Assembly: GCF_964340395.1 (NCBI RefSeq)
Contig: NC_135568.1
Location: 1,562,501 to 1,626,500 of the forward strand
From: Glandiceps talaboti
Lineage: Eukaryota; Hemichordata; Enteropneusta; Spengelidae
Direction of reading: 5' to 3'
DNA length: 64,000 nucleotides
Positions within the stretch are counted from its first letter, which is position 1; every line of letters begins with the position of its first letter. A program made the position numbers and the translations under genes. The notes under the pieces were generated by a model. The model made no database searches, was not told where the DNA came from, and saw only the letters and a list, made by a program, of their open reading frames with translations. This document shows, piece after piece, positions 1 to 36,400 of the stretch.

Positions 1-400
1 TCATGACGTCACCAAACTAGTCATTTTAAAGCCTGCGATAGTTCCTGTTATGCTCACAGCACCATATCCTTTTATTACATTTAGAAAATTCTCAAAAAAA
101 AACCCAACCAACACAAACATGAATGAAACACCAACAATTTGACTCAAATACATACCCATATACATGTCTTTCTCTATAATTCTGTATATACTATTAATTC
201 AAAGACTATCATAATATATCCATTGTATGCTCACTGTGTTAAAATTGCTTTTCAAAAATGCAAATTTCCGTCAACTTTAAGATATGAGAAATTGTACAGA
301 ATACAATGCAAGATACATCTTGTTTATTTCAAGGGGACTAATGTCACAGTGATTATTTTTGTTCTTTTCGTCTTGACCGTTTAGATTCTCCGTTGTGAAG
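1..400 (+). promoter_or_regulatory. Upstream region of the receptor gene with a CRE-like palindrome
   Basis: The 400 bases before the receptor ATG are AT-rich. A perfect TGACGTCA palindrome (CREB/ATF-type site) lies at 4-11. I see no convincing TATA box within 100 bases of the ATG, and the transcription start is not visible. Assignment as promoter rests only on position. Confidence 0.25.
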
Positions 401-23857
<23,457 letters not shown>

Positions 23858-24148
23858 ATCCCTTTATTCAAAAGTTAGTATTAGGCTGGCTTTTTGTTCA
23901 CCTCCTATGCAATTATCCAAGTTCTTCCTAGTAACCGGATCTTCCTGTTTGGTAACAGTAAGATGTTTAGCCGTTAAGATGGATATAATATTTTGTGAGC
24001 AACTTGAATGTCTAGAACAGACACACTGTTCATACTTTTCCCAGTTTCTCGTTGTTATATATACCTCGAGTGTAGGTAATTATTATGGTATTAATTAATT
24101 AATAACAACCCAAATTAACATGGATACACTTTCTGCATGTTACAAGGA

Positions 24149-24154
24149 AATAAA
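24149..24154 (+). terminator. Candidate polyadenylation signal of the receptor gene
   Basis: AATAAA about 290 bases after the receptor stop codon, in AT-rich sequence. First canonical hexamer seen downstream of the stop; use is not proven. Confidence 0.5.
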
Positions 24155-24159
24155 GTTGC

Positions 24160-26277
24160 AAACAAAACTCAATTCAACATATCATATCATATAATCATAA
24201 TTATCATATCATTATTAAGATAATTTTTTTTATTAGTAATGCTTAAAATGGTTGAATCGGTAGATTGCTATAGACAGATTTTTAAAATAAGAGTTTGAAG
24301 TGTTTGATATAGATAGGATAACATTGAACGATGTGGTTAATACCCAGACTCTCCATCCCAGCCATGGAGTGAGCCATCAGCGGTGAGGCTGGGTAAACGT
24401 TAACGACACTATAACGTAATAAACCCACTGTGTGCATACATAATGACATTTAAATTGGCTCGTAGTATACCTAAACCGATATCATACATATACAGCTGGG
24501 TACTTGCCATAGGATTTGATGTAGTCTGTAATATAATATACGATATTCAACGCTATCATCCAGCACTCAGGTTAAGAAGCCTGATATGGCTGAATAACAC
24601 AACGGTACGGTACAGTCTAGAGTTCATGCATTGACTATCAAACGTATATTATATTTGGATTTCTTTCCAATGAGAGCTCCAGAGAATATTATTTAGCTGG
24701 AATCGATAGTAAGATTTAATAATGTTAATAAGAACAGACAATGAGTGGAATTTTTGCATTTTACAATTGCTACACATCACCTATAATTGTAACATACAAT
24801 CTTAAATGTAACATTTATTGTGTTTTTGTTCCAGAAACAACTTAAAATTGCTACTTGAAATTTTCGACTGCATATAAAATTTCAAAATTCTGTGTTTGGA
24901 ACAAAAAAATATTAATTTCAAAATCTTGGATTATTAACACAGATGAATTTTCATTTACAATGTAAAATTTCATATTCATAATTATTGGTAATTATTGATT
25001 AACATCTTTTACCTAATTTTTGTCCAATTATACTTTTCCTTTAATAGGTGTACATAAATATTGCATGACAAGAGAGTATGTAAATATTACATGTAAAACC
25101 CACACAAAGTATATTTTCGATAATAATTGTACCAGCCCGATTATCAGGCTTTACATACAAAGTCTCGTTACATTTACACTGACTGCTGGTAAACAATCAC
25201 GTCTGTATGAATGTTTGAATGAAATTATGTGATTCGACGAAAGAAACCAGTGATATCTGCATAAAGCTTATAGTTCTCGTGTATGAATGTTTGAAAGAAA
25301 TTATATGATTCGACGAAAGGAACCAGTTCTGTATATCCTTATAGTTCTTGAAAAAATTAACATTTACATGCATGGGGTGTTTGGTGTGAAAGTATTGACA
25401 ATGGGAACATAGTATTTGTAATAGCAAAGTTTGTTTGCAAATACGATATTAAAGAGTTAGTATTTTAATACAGCCTATGATATGGTTACTCGTTTTTATG
25501 ACTATCCCTCCTGGCCTGGTGGCTCTCTGTATCCAGTGTAGGGGGGTCTTCAGTCATTTAACCAAAGTACCGGTTACGCGGTTTACTGAATAAAATGCCA
25601 ACGCCCTCATGCTTAAAATGATAATAACACAGCAGGTGCGAGACATTGCGGGATGTTGGGCGAGAGTTGTGTTGGTTTGAACTGCTACTTGGTGCTGCCA
25701 CGGAGAAGGCGTTCCTCAAAGTCAGCTGGTGTGGGTACGTATGATATTGCATATTACATTTTACTATTCCCTTGTAACTCTTTTATTGTCTGTTACGACG
25801 GTGAGGTTGTGACAGGCCAACGTGCAAGCATTTCATACGAATATTACTTGACCCAGACGAGAGCAGTGGTACTATTTACGTCTATCACAGCCGTGCACAC
25901 ACAGTTACAGGTCAGCAAAGAAAAATTTAGTGTTTGTTTTTAATTAGGCAAATCCGTATATTATTTTTAGAGCCTAGCATTCGTCAATCATTGTGTGTCT
26001 CTCACCGAACATGTAGTCCAAAGCATGAAGAACAGGCAAAGCTAAGACAGTAAAAAACTTCAGTTACTGTAGCGGTTTCGCGTTTCGTTCCGTCGCTCTC
26101 GGTCCTCAACATCCGCTAGAACTTTTGTTTTTCTTTGCAAACCCAGTAAGAAAGTAAAACAAAAAATATTGAGTCACACACACACACACACACACAAAAA
26201 AAAGTATTGTAAATAAAAACAAGCCTACAATTATTGCAGCTATCATAGGCTGAAAATTTGTTAGCATAATGGCAATT

Positions 26278-26313
<36 letters not shown>

Positions 26314-27484
26314 CATAGCCCAGGGACATGTTGTGTACATGTACTATCTCAAGAACATCTCCACGTCTATATAAACCAAGGCAGATGTCTGTTAGAAAGT
26401 CAGGTATGTGTTTTGAATTTTGAAATAACCACCAACAGCTCTGCTAAAATCTGAGTGGATGCGTGTTTTGACTAAGGCATCACCGCATGTACTCCACATG
26501 TACATGTAGCTGTGAATACATCATTAGTTTACCTATAAGATCTACATAGATTAACGAGTTGTTGGTAGCATGGAAGTATAACCCAAAGTAGTAATTTCAA
26601 AACAAATTCCAGTGTTTCTAACCAACATTTGGCTTGGCTTGGTGTGGAGAGCTTCTTGAGATAGTAACACCAAAACAAGTCTGGGTTTGGAGAGCTTCTT
26701 GAGATAGTAACACCAAGACAAGTCTCTGTGTGTAGAGAGCTTCTTGAGATATTAACACCAACACAAATCTGTGGGTTTGGAGAGTTTCTTGAGATAGTAA
26801 CACCAAGACAAGTCTGTGAGTTTGGAGAGCTTCTTGAGATAGTAACACCAAGACAAGTGTATGGGTTTGGAGAGCACTTCTTGAGATAGTAACACCAAGA
26901 CAAGTCTGTGGGTTTGGAGAGCTTCTTGAGATAGTAACCAAGACAAGTCTGTGGGTTTGGAGAGCTTCTTGAGATAGTAACATTAAGACAAGTCTCTGGG
27001 CTACATATAATTCACATATAAATGCCACTTTATTTTGACCTCAACAAAGTTTTACGACTGTGTACTATACTAACTTTAAATAGTGTTAGCCACTAAGCCA
27101 TGCCATAAATGATTTGTATTGACATGTCAGAGTACCACAGAACTAACATTGTAACACACATTTTGAAAAAAAAACACCTGATGTACTATACATATATAAA
27201 ATCAGTATTTTGTATTGGTTAGTCTAGTTCCTATACACTGTATACAGTATCGTTAGAAATTTATGCCTTCACTCACAGTTAGAAACCACAGTTTGCATCC
27301 AGACTATGTATTGCTATAATGTAAGTTCATCAGGAAATCGCTGGGAGGAATTCCCAGCACAAAAAAATTTTTAAAAAAGAAAAGAAAAAAAAAAACGAAA
27401 AAAAAAAAAAATTGTAAGTTCATCTTTTAAGAAATACAAATGTACTTTTTAACCATATTACATGAAACATGTTATTTTTTGCAG
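24160..27484. other. Intergenic region between the receptor and Mextli genes
   Basis: No protein gene recognised. It holds a two-copy direct repeat of about 75 bp (25203-25345), CA microsatellites (26173-26197, 26280-26308) and the tandem array at 26630-27000. Two somewhat GC-richer stretches end in donor-like sites, near 25734 (gtacgt) and 26145 (gtaaga); either could be a 5' noncoding exon of the downstream gene, whose first coding exon has an acceptor at 27483-27484. This is a guess that cDNA would settle. Confidence 0.4.
26630..27000. repeat. 45-bp tandem repeat, about eight copies
   Basis: Unit containing TTTGGAGAGCTTCTTGAGAT and AGTAACACCAAGACAAGTCT, imperfect, about eight copies. Reverse frames stay open (LVLVLLSQEALQ type) but differ in every copy because of indels, so no protein is called. 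Confidence 0.9.
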
Positions 27485-30400
27485 ATATTTAAAACAATCC
27501 TTTTGAAATGCCATCCTTCAAACGAATGCGAGGTGTACAGGCACCAAGTAGGCGTCCAGCTGCCACCTTTGTCTCCAAAACCTCATCTACTTCATCCATA
27601 TCACCAGAGAAAAGAGATCTCTCTAAGGAATCTGGTATCCAACCAATTATGTATTTGATCCAGAAACAAATGGAGACTCTGAATTCAGTGGGTGATCACA
27701 ATGTAGCAGTCTCAAATTTAAGCTGTGTTTTGAAAGATCGTGGTGCTTGCTTGGAGAGAGAATTTAAAGGTACATGACTTGTCACAGAGAGAGACAGACA
27801 GAGACAAAGGTAGAGAGACAGAAAGACAAAAACAGATAGACAAAGACAGGCAGATAGAAAGACAGACGGACAGATAGACAGACAGACAGGCAGATAGAAA
27901 GACAGACAGACAGACAGACAGGCAGATAGAAAGACAGACAGACAGATGCGGTGTTTGTGTTACCCTATTTATGATACTATTCATACTCTCATGAAAATGT
28001 GAAAATTTGGTTATGATTGAAAATGTGCACCCAATAATCTGATTATGACTATATTCAAATGAAATTGTTATGTAAATTTACATGTGAAGTGTGCATGTGA
28101 TAATATAACAGAACCTCATGAAATGTGAGTGCCAGTGTAGCATACTCAGGGTATTTGAACAAGCACTGTTCTCAGTGCCCATAATTTCATGATTGTAGCG
28201 AGTGACATGCAGCAGAAAACACTGCAAGCACCATCATGAAAGAATTTCTCTCATGTTCATGAACAAATGTCGTCACTGCTGCCATGACTGCAGATGATGT
28301 TGACAGTCCAGACACTTGCATATTCTTGCCAGAGAGGGGGCTATTTTGCAAAATATTAGGGGTGGGCAATTTTTTTTTCTTTGATGTTGGAGCTGAAAAT
28401 TTGGGTCAGTCGGGTAATGAGAAACAGGAAAAAAAATAAGATTTAAGATTGCAAAGTATGTACAATTCAGAGCATACTCTTTGTATTTCTCTACAGATAA
28501 ACTGGATATGATGTTTTCAACTTTCCGTAAGTTGGCCGTAGATCCCAAACTAGACTTCATCTCCAGGTTACAATTGTTGGAGCTGATAGAATTGAGGGCT
28601 GGAGAATGGATGATCAAGTCATCTTACTATGCCAAACAGTTAGCCAAGTTGGAAAGACCTGATAAGGTAAACAAATAAATAATGTAATATTGTTATATTC
28701 CACAATTTCCAGTTATCAACGAGATAAAAGATTTCATGGTTTGGCCGCTAGGAGTGCTGTTTGCAGGCTGTATTGAAGCCAGAAGTAAGGGCCAGAGTAG
28801 TAGAGTATTGCAGAGTTCTGCCACATTTAATTGTTAACAAACTGTTGATATGGCCAAGACCATTTACATTTCCAAAATTTGTGAAACTCTCCACAGGTCC
28901 AGATTGAAGATGGCTCTAAACAGAGAACGCCTTCTCCAAATGCCAAATTTGCAAGTAGTCCTGTAGGACAGAGTGTTCAGCATTGGTTGAAAAGTATTGA
29001 TCACCATAGCAACCAAGGAAGAGATGATGGTGGTGATAATGAAAGGAATACATATCCATCAGGTAGACTGAGTTCATCAGGAGAACACAGACCTGATGAT
29101 AACATCAGAGGTGATAGTACTGCTACAGAAACTGATATTGGTACAGGTGACTTCTGTCATGGTGTTAGTGAAGACGAGTTTCTAAGACAGTACTCCAGGT
29201 ATTGATCAATATTTATTTATTGATTTGATTGTTTATGTATTATTATCCCTAATCAGGCTATAGGAATGATTCATGTCTGTCTACCTTCTGTCTGTCTGTC
29301 TGTCTGTCTGTCCTTCCATCCATGGACAGCCATATTTCAGAATCCTGCAATTCAATTTCAACCAAACCTGGCACAAATGTGAAACAGTATAAGGTACATG
29401 GCAAAATGGCAGCCATGTTTATTTTGCCTTACATCTCAAGAAGTAGAGTTTAGACAGACATCATTTAATTTTAAGTATCTAATTCACATTATTGTTGTAG
29501 TCTGTAAGGTACGCCATGACGGGGCACCCTCACACATCGGCCAACCCCTCCCACAGAGGAGGGCAGTGAGGGTGGAACGTCACAACATATCTTACAGTCT
29601 AATCATTGTTGGTGAGCTTTCTAATGAGACCATGACTTTTGACATCCAAGGTCAAACAAGGTTACAAACAAAATCAAGTACTGATGGAAAAAATCAAAAT
29701 GATAGCGTGTGCATATATATGTTATGTTATATTCTGAGGCTGTCTCCATCCACTACTGGGTGTAGCCATTGTCCATGTGGTATATTCACTGGAGAGCTTA
29801 GAAGCTATGTTCTGTCAACACTAACATTTTCATTTGCACTAACATATTTTATGTTAGCCAGAAGTATGTTCCTGATCTAGCTTCCAGTGATGTGTAATAA
29901 ATCTATATCAAGTTGGTAACTTTGTGGGTGTTTTTTTAATTCCAGGCATGAAACGTTGGTTCAGGAAACACTGTGTTTTAGTTTGAAACAAGCTAAATCA
30001 AGTAGGTATTTACATGTATTGAATAAATGTATTTCAGTTGTAGAATCATCAAATATACAAATTTCTGTACTTGTAACTAAATTTCGGTGGAAACGAACGC
30101 CTGCAGTGATAACAGCTTTGTACCTACTACTAAGTTGTTGATAAATTGATAAAAATTTTCTTCTGATGTGAGATATGGTGCTGGGTTTCTGGTACTATTT
30201 TAATGTGTTTACAATCATGTTTTTACATTACATTGATCGTAGTGGTGTGACCGCTACAGTTTTTATCATGCTTTACTGTAACACCATATAAAACGTATGA
30301 TATCACACTTGTGAACGTTCATTTAGGGGAGGAAGGAGTTTTTTTTTTACCTCAATGGACAATGTTCATTAGTTGAGCTTGTGCAACATTGTGTGATTGT

Positions 30401-33400
30401 CCCTTACTCCAAGATAAAAAGAAACATATTTTCTCACCTTGAACAAACTCATAACAAGTTGTACTATAAAGTGGTTTGATAATTGTGAAGGAAGTCATGT
30501 GCAGTGCGTATTTTGACATAGTGTGACAATTTCATGTCATAACTTGTATGTATTCTTAGTGTAGTTATTTATGTGTGCTAGAATTGTAATAAAGTTTCAT
30601 AATATTCATATTATTGTTTGATCTGCAGTATTTGGAACAAAAGGCGAGTCAGTGGTTGATATTATGAAGACTAGCCAGGCTTATATCAAGTTTATATCAC
30701 CAGGTTAGTCAAATTGTAATAATTGCATCAACCAATTTATAGCCATGTGGTCTGGTATTATAAGCCAGAGTTTATAGAATTACCAAATCTTGGCAGTAGA
30801 TTGCACTGTAATGATTGCATCAACCAATTTATAGCCATGTGGTCTGGCATTATAAGCCAGAGTTTATAGAATTACCAAATCTTGGCAGTAGAAGAACAGT
30901 ATTGTACAGTGACTGCATGTACTTCAGACAATCGTGGTATTCTGAAATATATACCATCTCTGTATTCTCCCTGAATAAGGTGACAGGGGTACCAAGCCTT
31001 CTTGTCATTTCTTAGCACCCTCTTAGTAATTATTTAAAAATTAGACCCAAAACATCTTCATTTTATCCCCAAAATAGGATCAGATCAGCCCTAGCCACCA
31101 ACTGGCAACTACAGAAGGTGTACTGGTCTGTGAGCCCTGTAGTGAAAACATTCAAATAGGGAGAATACAACATCTTCTGACAGAGTACATGTGTGCGAAT
31201 AAGGAGAACTCAACATCTTCTGACACAGCTAGTACATGTGTTCATTATGGTCATGATGTGTCCGTACTATAAAGTGTAACAGATACGCGTCTATCCATAT
31301 CTTAGATGTTAAACAGCCTAGTGTACAAAAGAGATAAAGGCTTGACATTTTATGTTTAGACCATGTACAAAATCACAAGATCAAATTAGTATCAAATTAT
31401 GTTCTCACTTTGTTTTCTGTTGAACTATTTTCTAGATGGGAATGCAGTTCAAACTATTGAAGTCAAAGGAAACAAAGCAGCTGTGAACAAGGCTAAAGTA
31501 TTACTAGCACAACTAGCAAAGCACAGTAAAATTACCAAGGTAGGTACATACTAGGAAAAACTTTTATTTTTTATTTATTTGTTTGTTTATCAAGAACAAC
31601 AACTATGGTACACCTGATTTCTATCATCCAACATTGACTATGTATGAAGCTTGTTACAAACCTTGTAAAGACCTCCTTTTCCATGTCACCCCCCCCCCCC
31701 CCCCCCACAATAAGTTTACTTACTAAGAGTGTGGACATACCTTGTGAAAACCTCCTTTTCCATCCCCCCACCGTAAGTGTATTTGCTAAGAGTGTACACA
31801 CCTTGTACAGACCTCCTTTTCCATGCCCCCCCCCCATATAAGTTTATCTGCTAAGAGTGCCCTGTCAAAATGGGAAATGGGAAAAACAAAAGATTAACCA
31901 GTTTGACCACTAGTAGTGCTGTTCATAAGCAACTTTTATACCAGATATGAAGACCGCAATGATTGAGTATGATACTGTAGTCTTCTCTAAATATACATGA
32001 ACATCTTTCTCTGTTTTTCTCGTTTTTCTCGTTTGGTTTTTTACTGAGATCATTTGAATGTTAGCAACTGAGTTGTTTTAGATGCATTTTGATAACTATA
32101 ATTGTACATGTAGTTCTTTAAATAATCTTTGCAGGAACCTCATACCTATAAGACACAAGTTGGACTTCATTTCAGTTTACCTTCTATAACACAACACATT
32201 GAACAAGGTAAGACATGTAAGTCCTGATTTTCGACTGTGTTATCGTTTTGCCAATGTGCATTTTCACAGGAAAGACTTGTCGGGGGGGGGGGGGGGGGGG
32301 GGGTTAACTATAGTCTGCAGGCAGATTATTCTTTCTCATTGGCACACAGCTGTTATCCTAGATAAGTATACATGTAATTTGGTAATTTGACATTGCTATC
32401 TCTGTGTCTTTTGGTTTCATCATCTCATTACATCGTTATCTCTGTGTACTTCTCTGATATTATAGATAATGGCAATCACCAAGAGAACATGTGGGCCAAC
32501 CCTAGAACAGGAAAATATGAAGAAAAGAAAAGAAAACTTCAAGAAACTCAGGTTAGAGTTTAAATTATAATAATATTTATTTTATGAATGAAATGGAGTA
32601 CACTTTAATTCTACTGTCAATGTTGACAGTCATAACACTCACATGTCATGTAAATACATGGATACATCATTAACATACATGATTTGAAACATCTCTATGT
32701 ATAGTTATCAGCGGACTGCAAACATTGCTCAACAGCCGCTCCGAAGTTTCTTGTAAATTGTCCCTTATACGGTGTTATATATCACACAAAACTTGGTGTA
32801 TTTGTTGATAAGCTGCTACTGAACAATTCTGAAAGCAGCCATGAGTGTGGATAGACGACAACAAGAAAAACGACCACGCCAAAATTCTGGTGGAATACAA
32901 AGACCTTCCTCTGAGGGTGCAACAGGTGGAAAAGGTGAAGTGACTTCTGAGGTTACCGAGATGTTACGTAATCTAAAAGCAGGTCAGGATTCTCTTCATA
33001 AGGCATTCGATAGTAAAATCGACAGATTGAAGAATGATATCCTAGCTACGTTAGAAAATAAACTACAGGAAATCAAGGATGATTTTACACTTGATTTTGC
33101 CAGGATGGAAAATAAAATGTCTGCATTAGAGGAAAGATTGGATTTATTGGAAGATCGAGGTGTCATTGACAACCATGGTACTCCGGCTCCCGAAAAGGTA
33201 GTTGAGTCAGAGGTTTCAGTTATAGCAATTGGAGTTAGCCAAGAAGTAAATGAAGATTTGCCTGACAAAGTTAACGACTTGATTACATCATTGGGTGATG
33301 ATGTTGCCTATTCTGTGAAAGTAGTCAAGTGCACTAGATTAAGAAGTCGCATAGAAGGAAGACCTGGGCTGTTAAAAATAGCGTTTGAAAACGTTGAGCA

Positions 33401-36400
33401 GAAAGTGACGGTTCTCAGGGCAAAACAAAAGCTTAAAAATACTTCTCGGTTTTCAAGAGTATATCTAAAGTCGTGTAAGTCTCATGTGGAAAGGTTGATA
33501 GAGTTAAATGCTCGAACAATTCTCTCACTACTGCCGAATGGTTCTGATTACCGTATTGCGGGAAATGGGCGTATACTTCGTAAAGATCACTTAAGTGATC
33601 AAGCGTCTGCACCAATGGATCACATCGATGAAAATACTCGCGACTAGGGTTCATCCAACCTGCGGGCTGACAATAACATTAAAATTACACACCTTAATGT
33701 TGGAGGTTGGACCGAATGGAATAAAGAACTTAGAACAGAAATAATTTTAAAGTCAAAAGCAGACATTATTTGTATAAATGAGACACATTTATCTGGGCAA
33801 AATACGATTGATGTTGATGGTTATAAATGGTTCGGTTTTAATCGTAACCGTGTTCATACTGATGCTAACAGAAGTTTTGGTGGTGTTGGTGTTTTTGTTA
33901 ATGATAGGATTTTGAAGGAAAGTAATGTCACAATTTTTGACAGAATGTACGATGGTATTCTGATTGTTAAATTGAAGCATAAAATAACGTGTTTTTGTAC
34001 ATTTATCTTATCTTGTTACCTGCCTCCAGAAAACTCGCCATGGGGTAGAGACGGATGCTCTTTTTTTGGTCACATTTTGAGTAAACTTTATTTGGTAGAC
34101 GAAGCAGACGCTGTATTTTTATGTGGTGACTTCAATGCACGCATTGGCAATTTGAATGACATTATTGTTGGTCTTGATGATATTCCTAGTAGACAGGTGC
34201 TGGACAATACAATTAATCAGCATGGTAGAGTATTTGTTGAATTCTTGAATGACTCTAAGCTTTGTATTTTGAATGGTAGAGCAAGCCCGGATTCTGACAA
34301 TTTTACATCTATATCAACAAGAGGTAGGGCTGTTGTTGATTATATTGCTGTACCGCACGAAAACTACCAGCAATGTCAAGAATTTGCTGTGACAACTATG
34401 TCAGATTTTATGGTAAAACACAATCTGTTGCACCTGTTGAACGATAGATGTAAAATGCCAGACCACTCCTTGCTTACCGTCACGTTTAATACTCATCAAG
34501 TTTTTCCTTCTCTGGCTCAGAATCAAGGTGCTCATCCTCAACTTTGTTCTTCTAGAAAGTTTGCCTCTAGGAAATATAAATTACGTAGTTTACCGGACAA
34601 TTTTATGAACTCTAGTATTGCCCAGGAAACAATCATTTCTATAATTGATAATATTCTTAGTTGTAGGGATGAACAACAAAATATAGATACTATTTATAAG
34701 CAACTTTGTGATTGCATTATCAATGAGATGAACACTAGTCTATCATACCGTGATTGTACTGCGAAATCTCGTCGTCGACTACGTCGTCATAAACCGTATT
34801 GGAATGAAGACCTTAGGAATCTATGGGAGATCATGCACACTAAAGAACGGTTATTTCTGAAATGTACTAACACTAACAGTGCGCTCAGGAGAAAACACCG
34901 TGTTGAGTTTAAGATAGCTGAGCGTAATTTCGATAAGAAATTAAGATTTTACACCAGGCAGTACAAGAAAGGTCTTATCACCGACATAGAAACTGTTTGT
35001 ACTGATGACCCTCGCAGATTTTGGGAACATATCAAGCGTCTTGGACCATGTCGGCGTAAAGACATTAAACTGGAAGTTTACGATGAAAACGAAAGAATTT
35101 TGGCGGATCATGACACGGTCTTCAGTGTATGGCGAAATGAGTTCTCCACATTATATAATCACCATGGTGACAATTTTGATGAGACTTTTCATATACAAAT
35201 GTGTCAGCATAAGCACATGTTAGTGAACGACATGAACGATCCATTGTATACTAGTAATACTGCCCTAAATAGAAATATCACGTTAGAGGAAGTACAGAAT
35301 GTTGTAAAGAAAGCAAAGTCAGGTAAAGCAGTAGGTGCGGACAATATCCCGTATGAAGTTTTGAAAAATGTTTACTCAATTAATATTTTAAAGTACCTAT
35401 TTCAACTATGTTTTGATACTGGTATTGTCCCAAGTGCTTGGAAATATTCTGTAGTTCTTCCAATCCCAAAAGATAAATCTGCTGATCCTCGAATACCTCT
35501 GAATTATCGTGGAATAAGTTTGCAAAGTGTAATTTCTAAACTGTATACCTCAATATTAAATAGTAGGCTTCTGAACTACTTAGAAAGTCATAATCTTTTA
35601 GTTGACGAACAAAACGGCTTTCGTAAAGATCGTTCCTGTCAAGATCATATTTTCGTGCTCAGTTCAATTATTCGTAATAGGTTTGTGAATAACTTACCGA
35701 CTTATACTGCTTTCTTAGATTTAAGAAAAGCTTTTGATTACGTTAATAGGGATGCACTCTTATATAAATTAGTAGTCAATGGAATTGACGGCAAAATGTA
35801 TTACGCGATCGACGCATTGTATTCAAATACAAGTGCTTCTGTTTGTTTGAATGGTTGTTTAACAGAATCTTTTCCCACACACAGTGGAGTTCGTCAGGGT
35901 GACAATTTATCTCCGACGCTATTTGCATTCTTTATTAATGACTTGGCAATGAACATCAAAGATTTAGATTGTGGTATTCGAATAGGGGAATTGAATGTGA
36001 GTATTCTTTTATACGCAGATGACATTGTTCTTCTGTCGGACAATGAAAGTGACTTGCAAAAGATGTTGGATTGTTTTCATGACTGGTGTAAAAAATGGCG
36101 TCTTATGGCAAATATTACAAAATCCAAAGTCGTGCATTTCCGAAAAACAGGTGTTGAGCGTAGTAATGTTAATTTCCACATTGGTACAGATGTGATTAGT
36201 TATGCCAGTAGGTATAAATATCTTGGTATCGTACTAGATGAACACTTAGATTTTACAGTAACTGCGAGTGTGTTAACAAATTCAGCTGGTAGGGCTTTGG
36301 GTTTAATTTGTTCTAAGTTTAAATATCTTAAAAATATGGGTTTTAATACTTTCACAAAGCTTTTTGATGCATCAGTTGTTCCCATTCTAGATTATTGTTC

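Noticed and set aside
26529-27028. Minus-strand frames LVLVLLSQEALQ
   Set aside because: Tandem 45-bp repeat; copies differ by indels so that the frame changes along the array.
29398-29880. 160-codon frame inside a Mextli intron
   Set aside because: No recognisable domain, overlaps a dispersed repeat and a CTGT microsatellite region; lies between confirmed Mextli exons.
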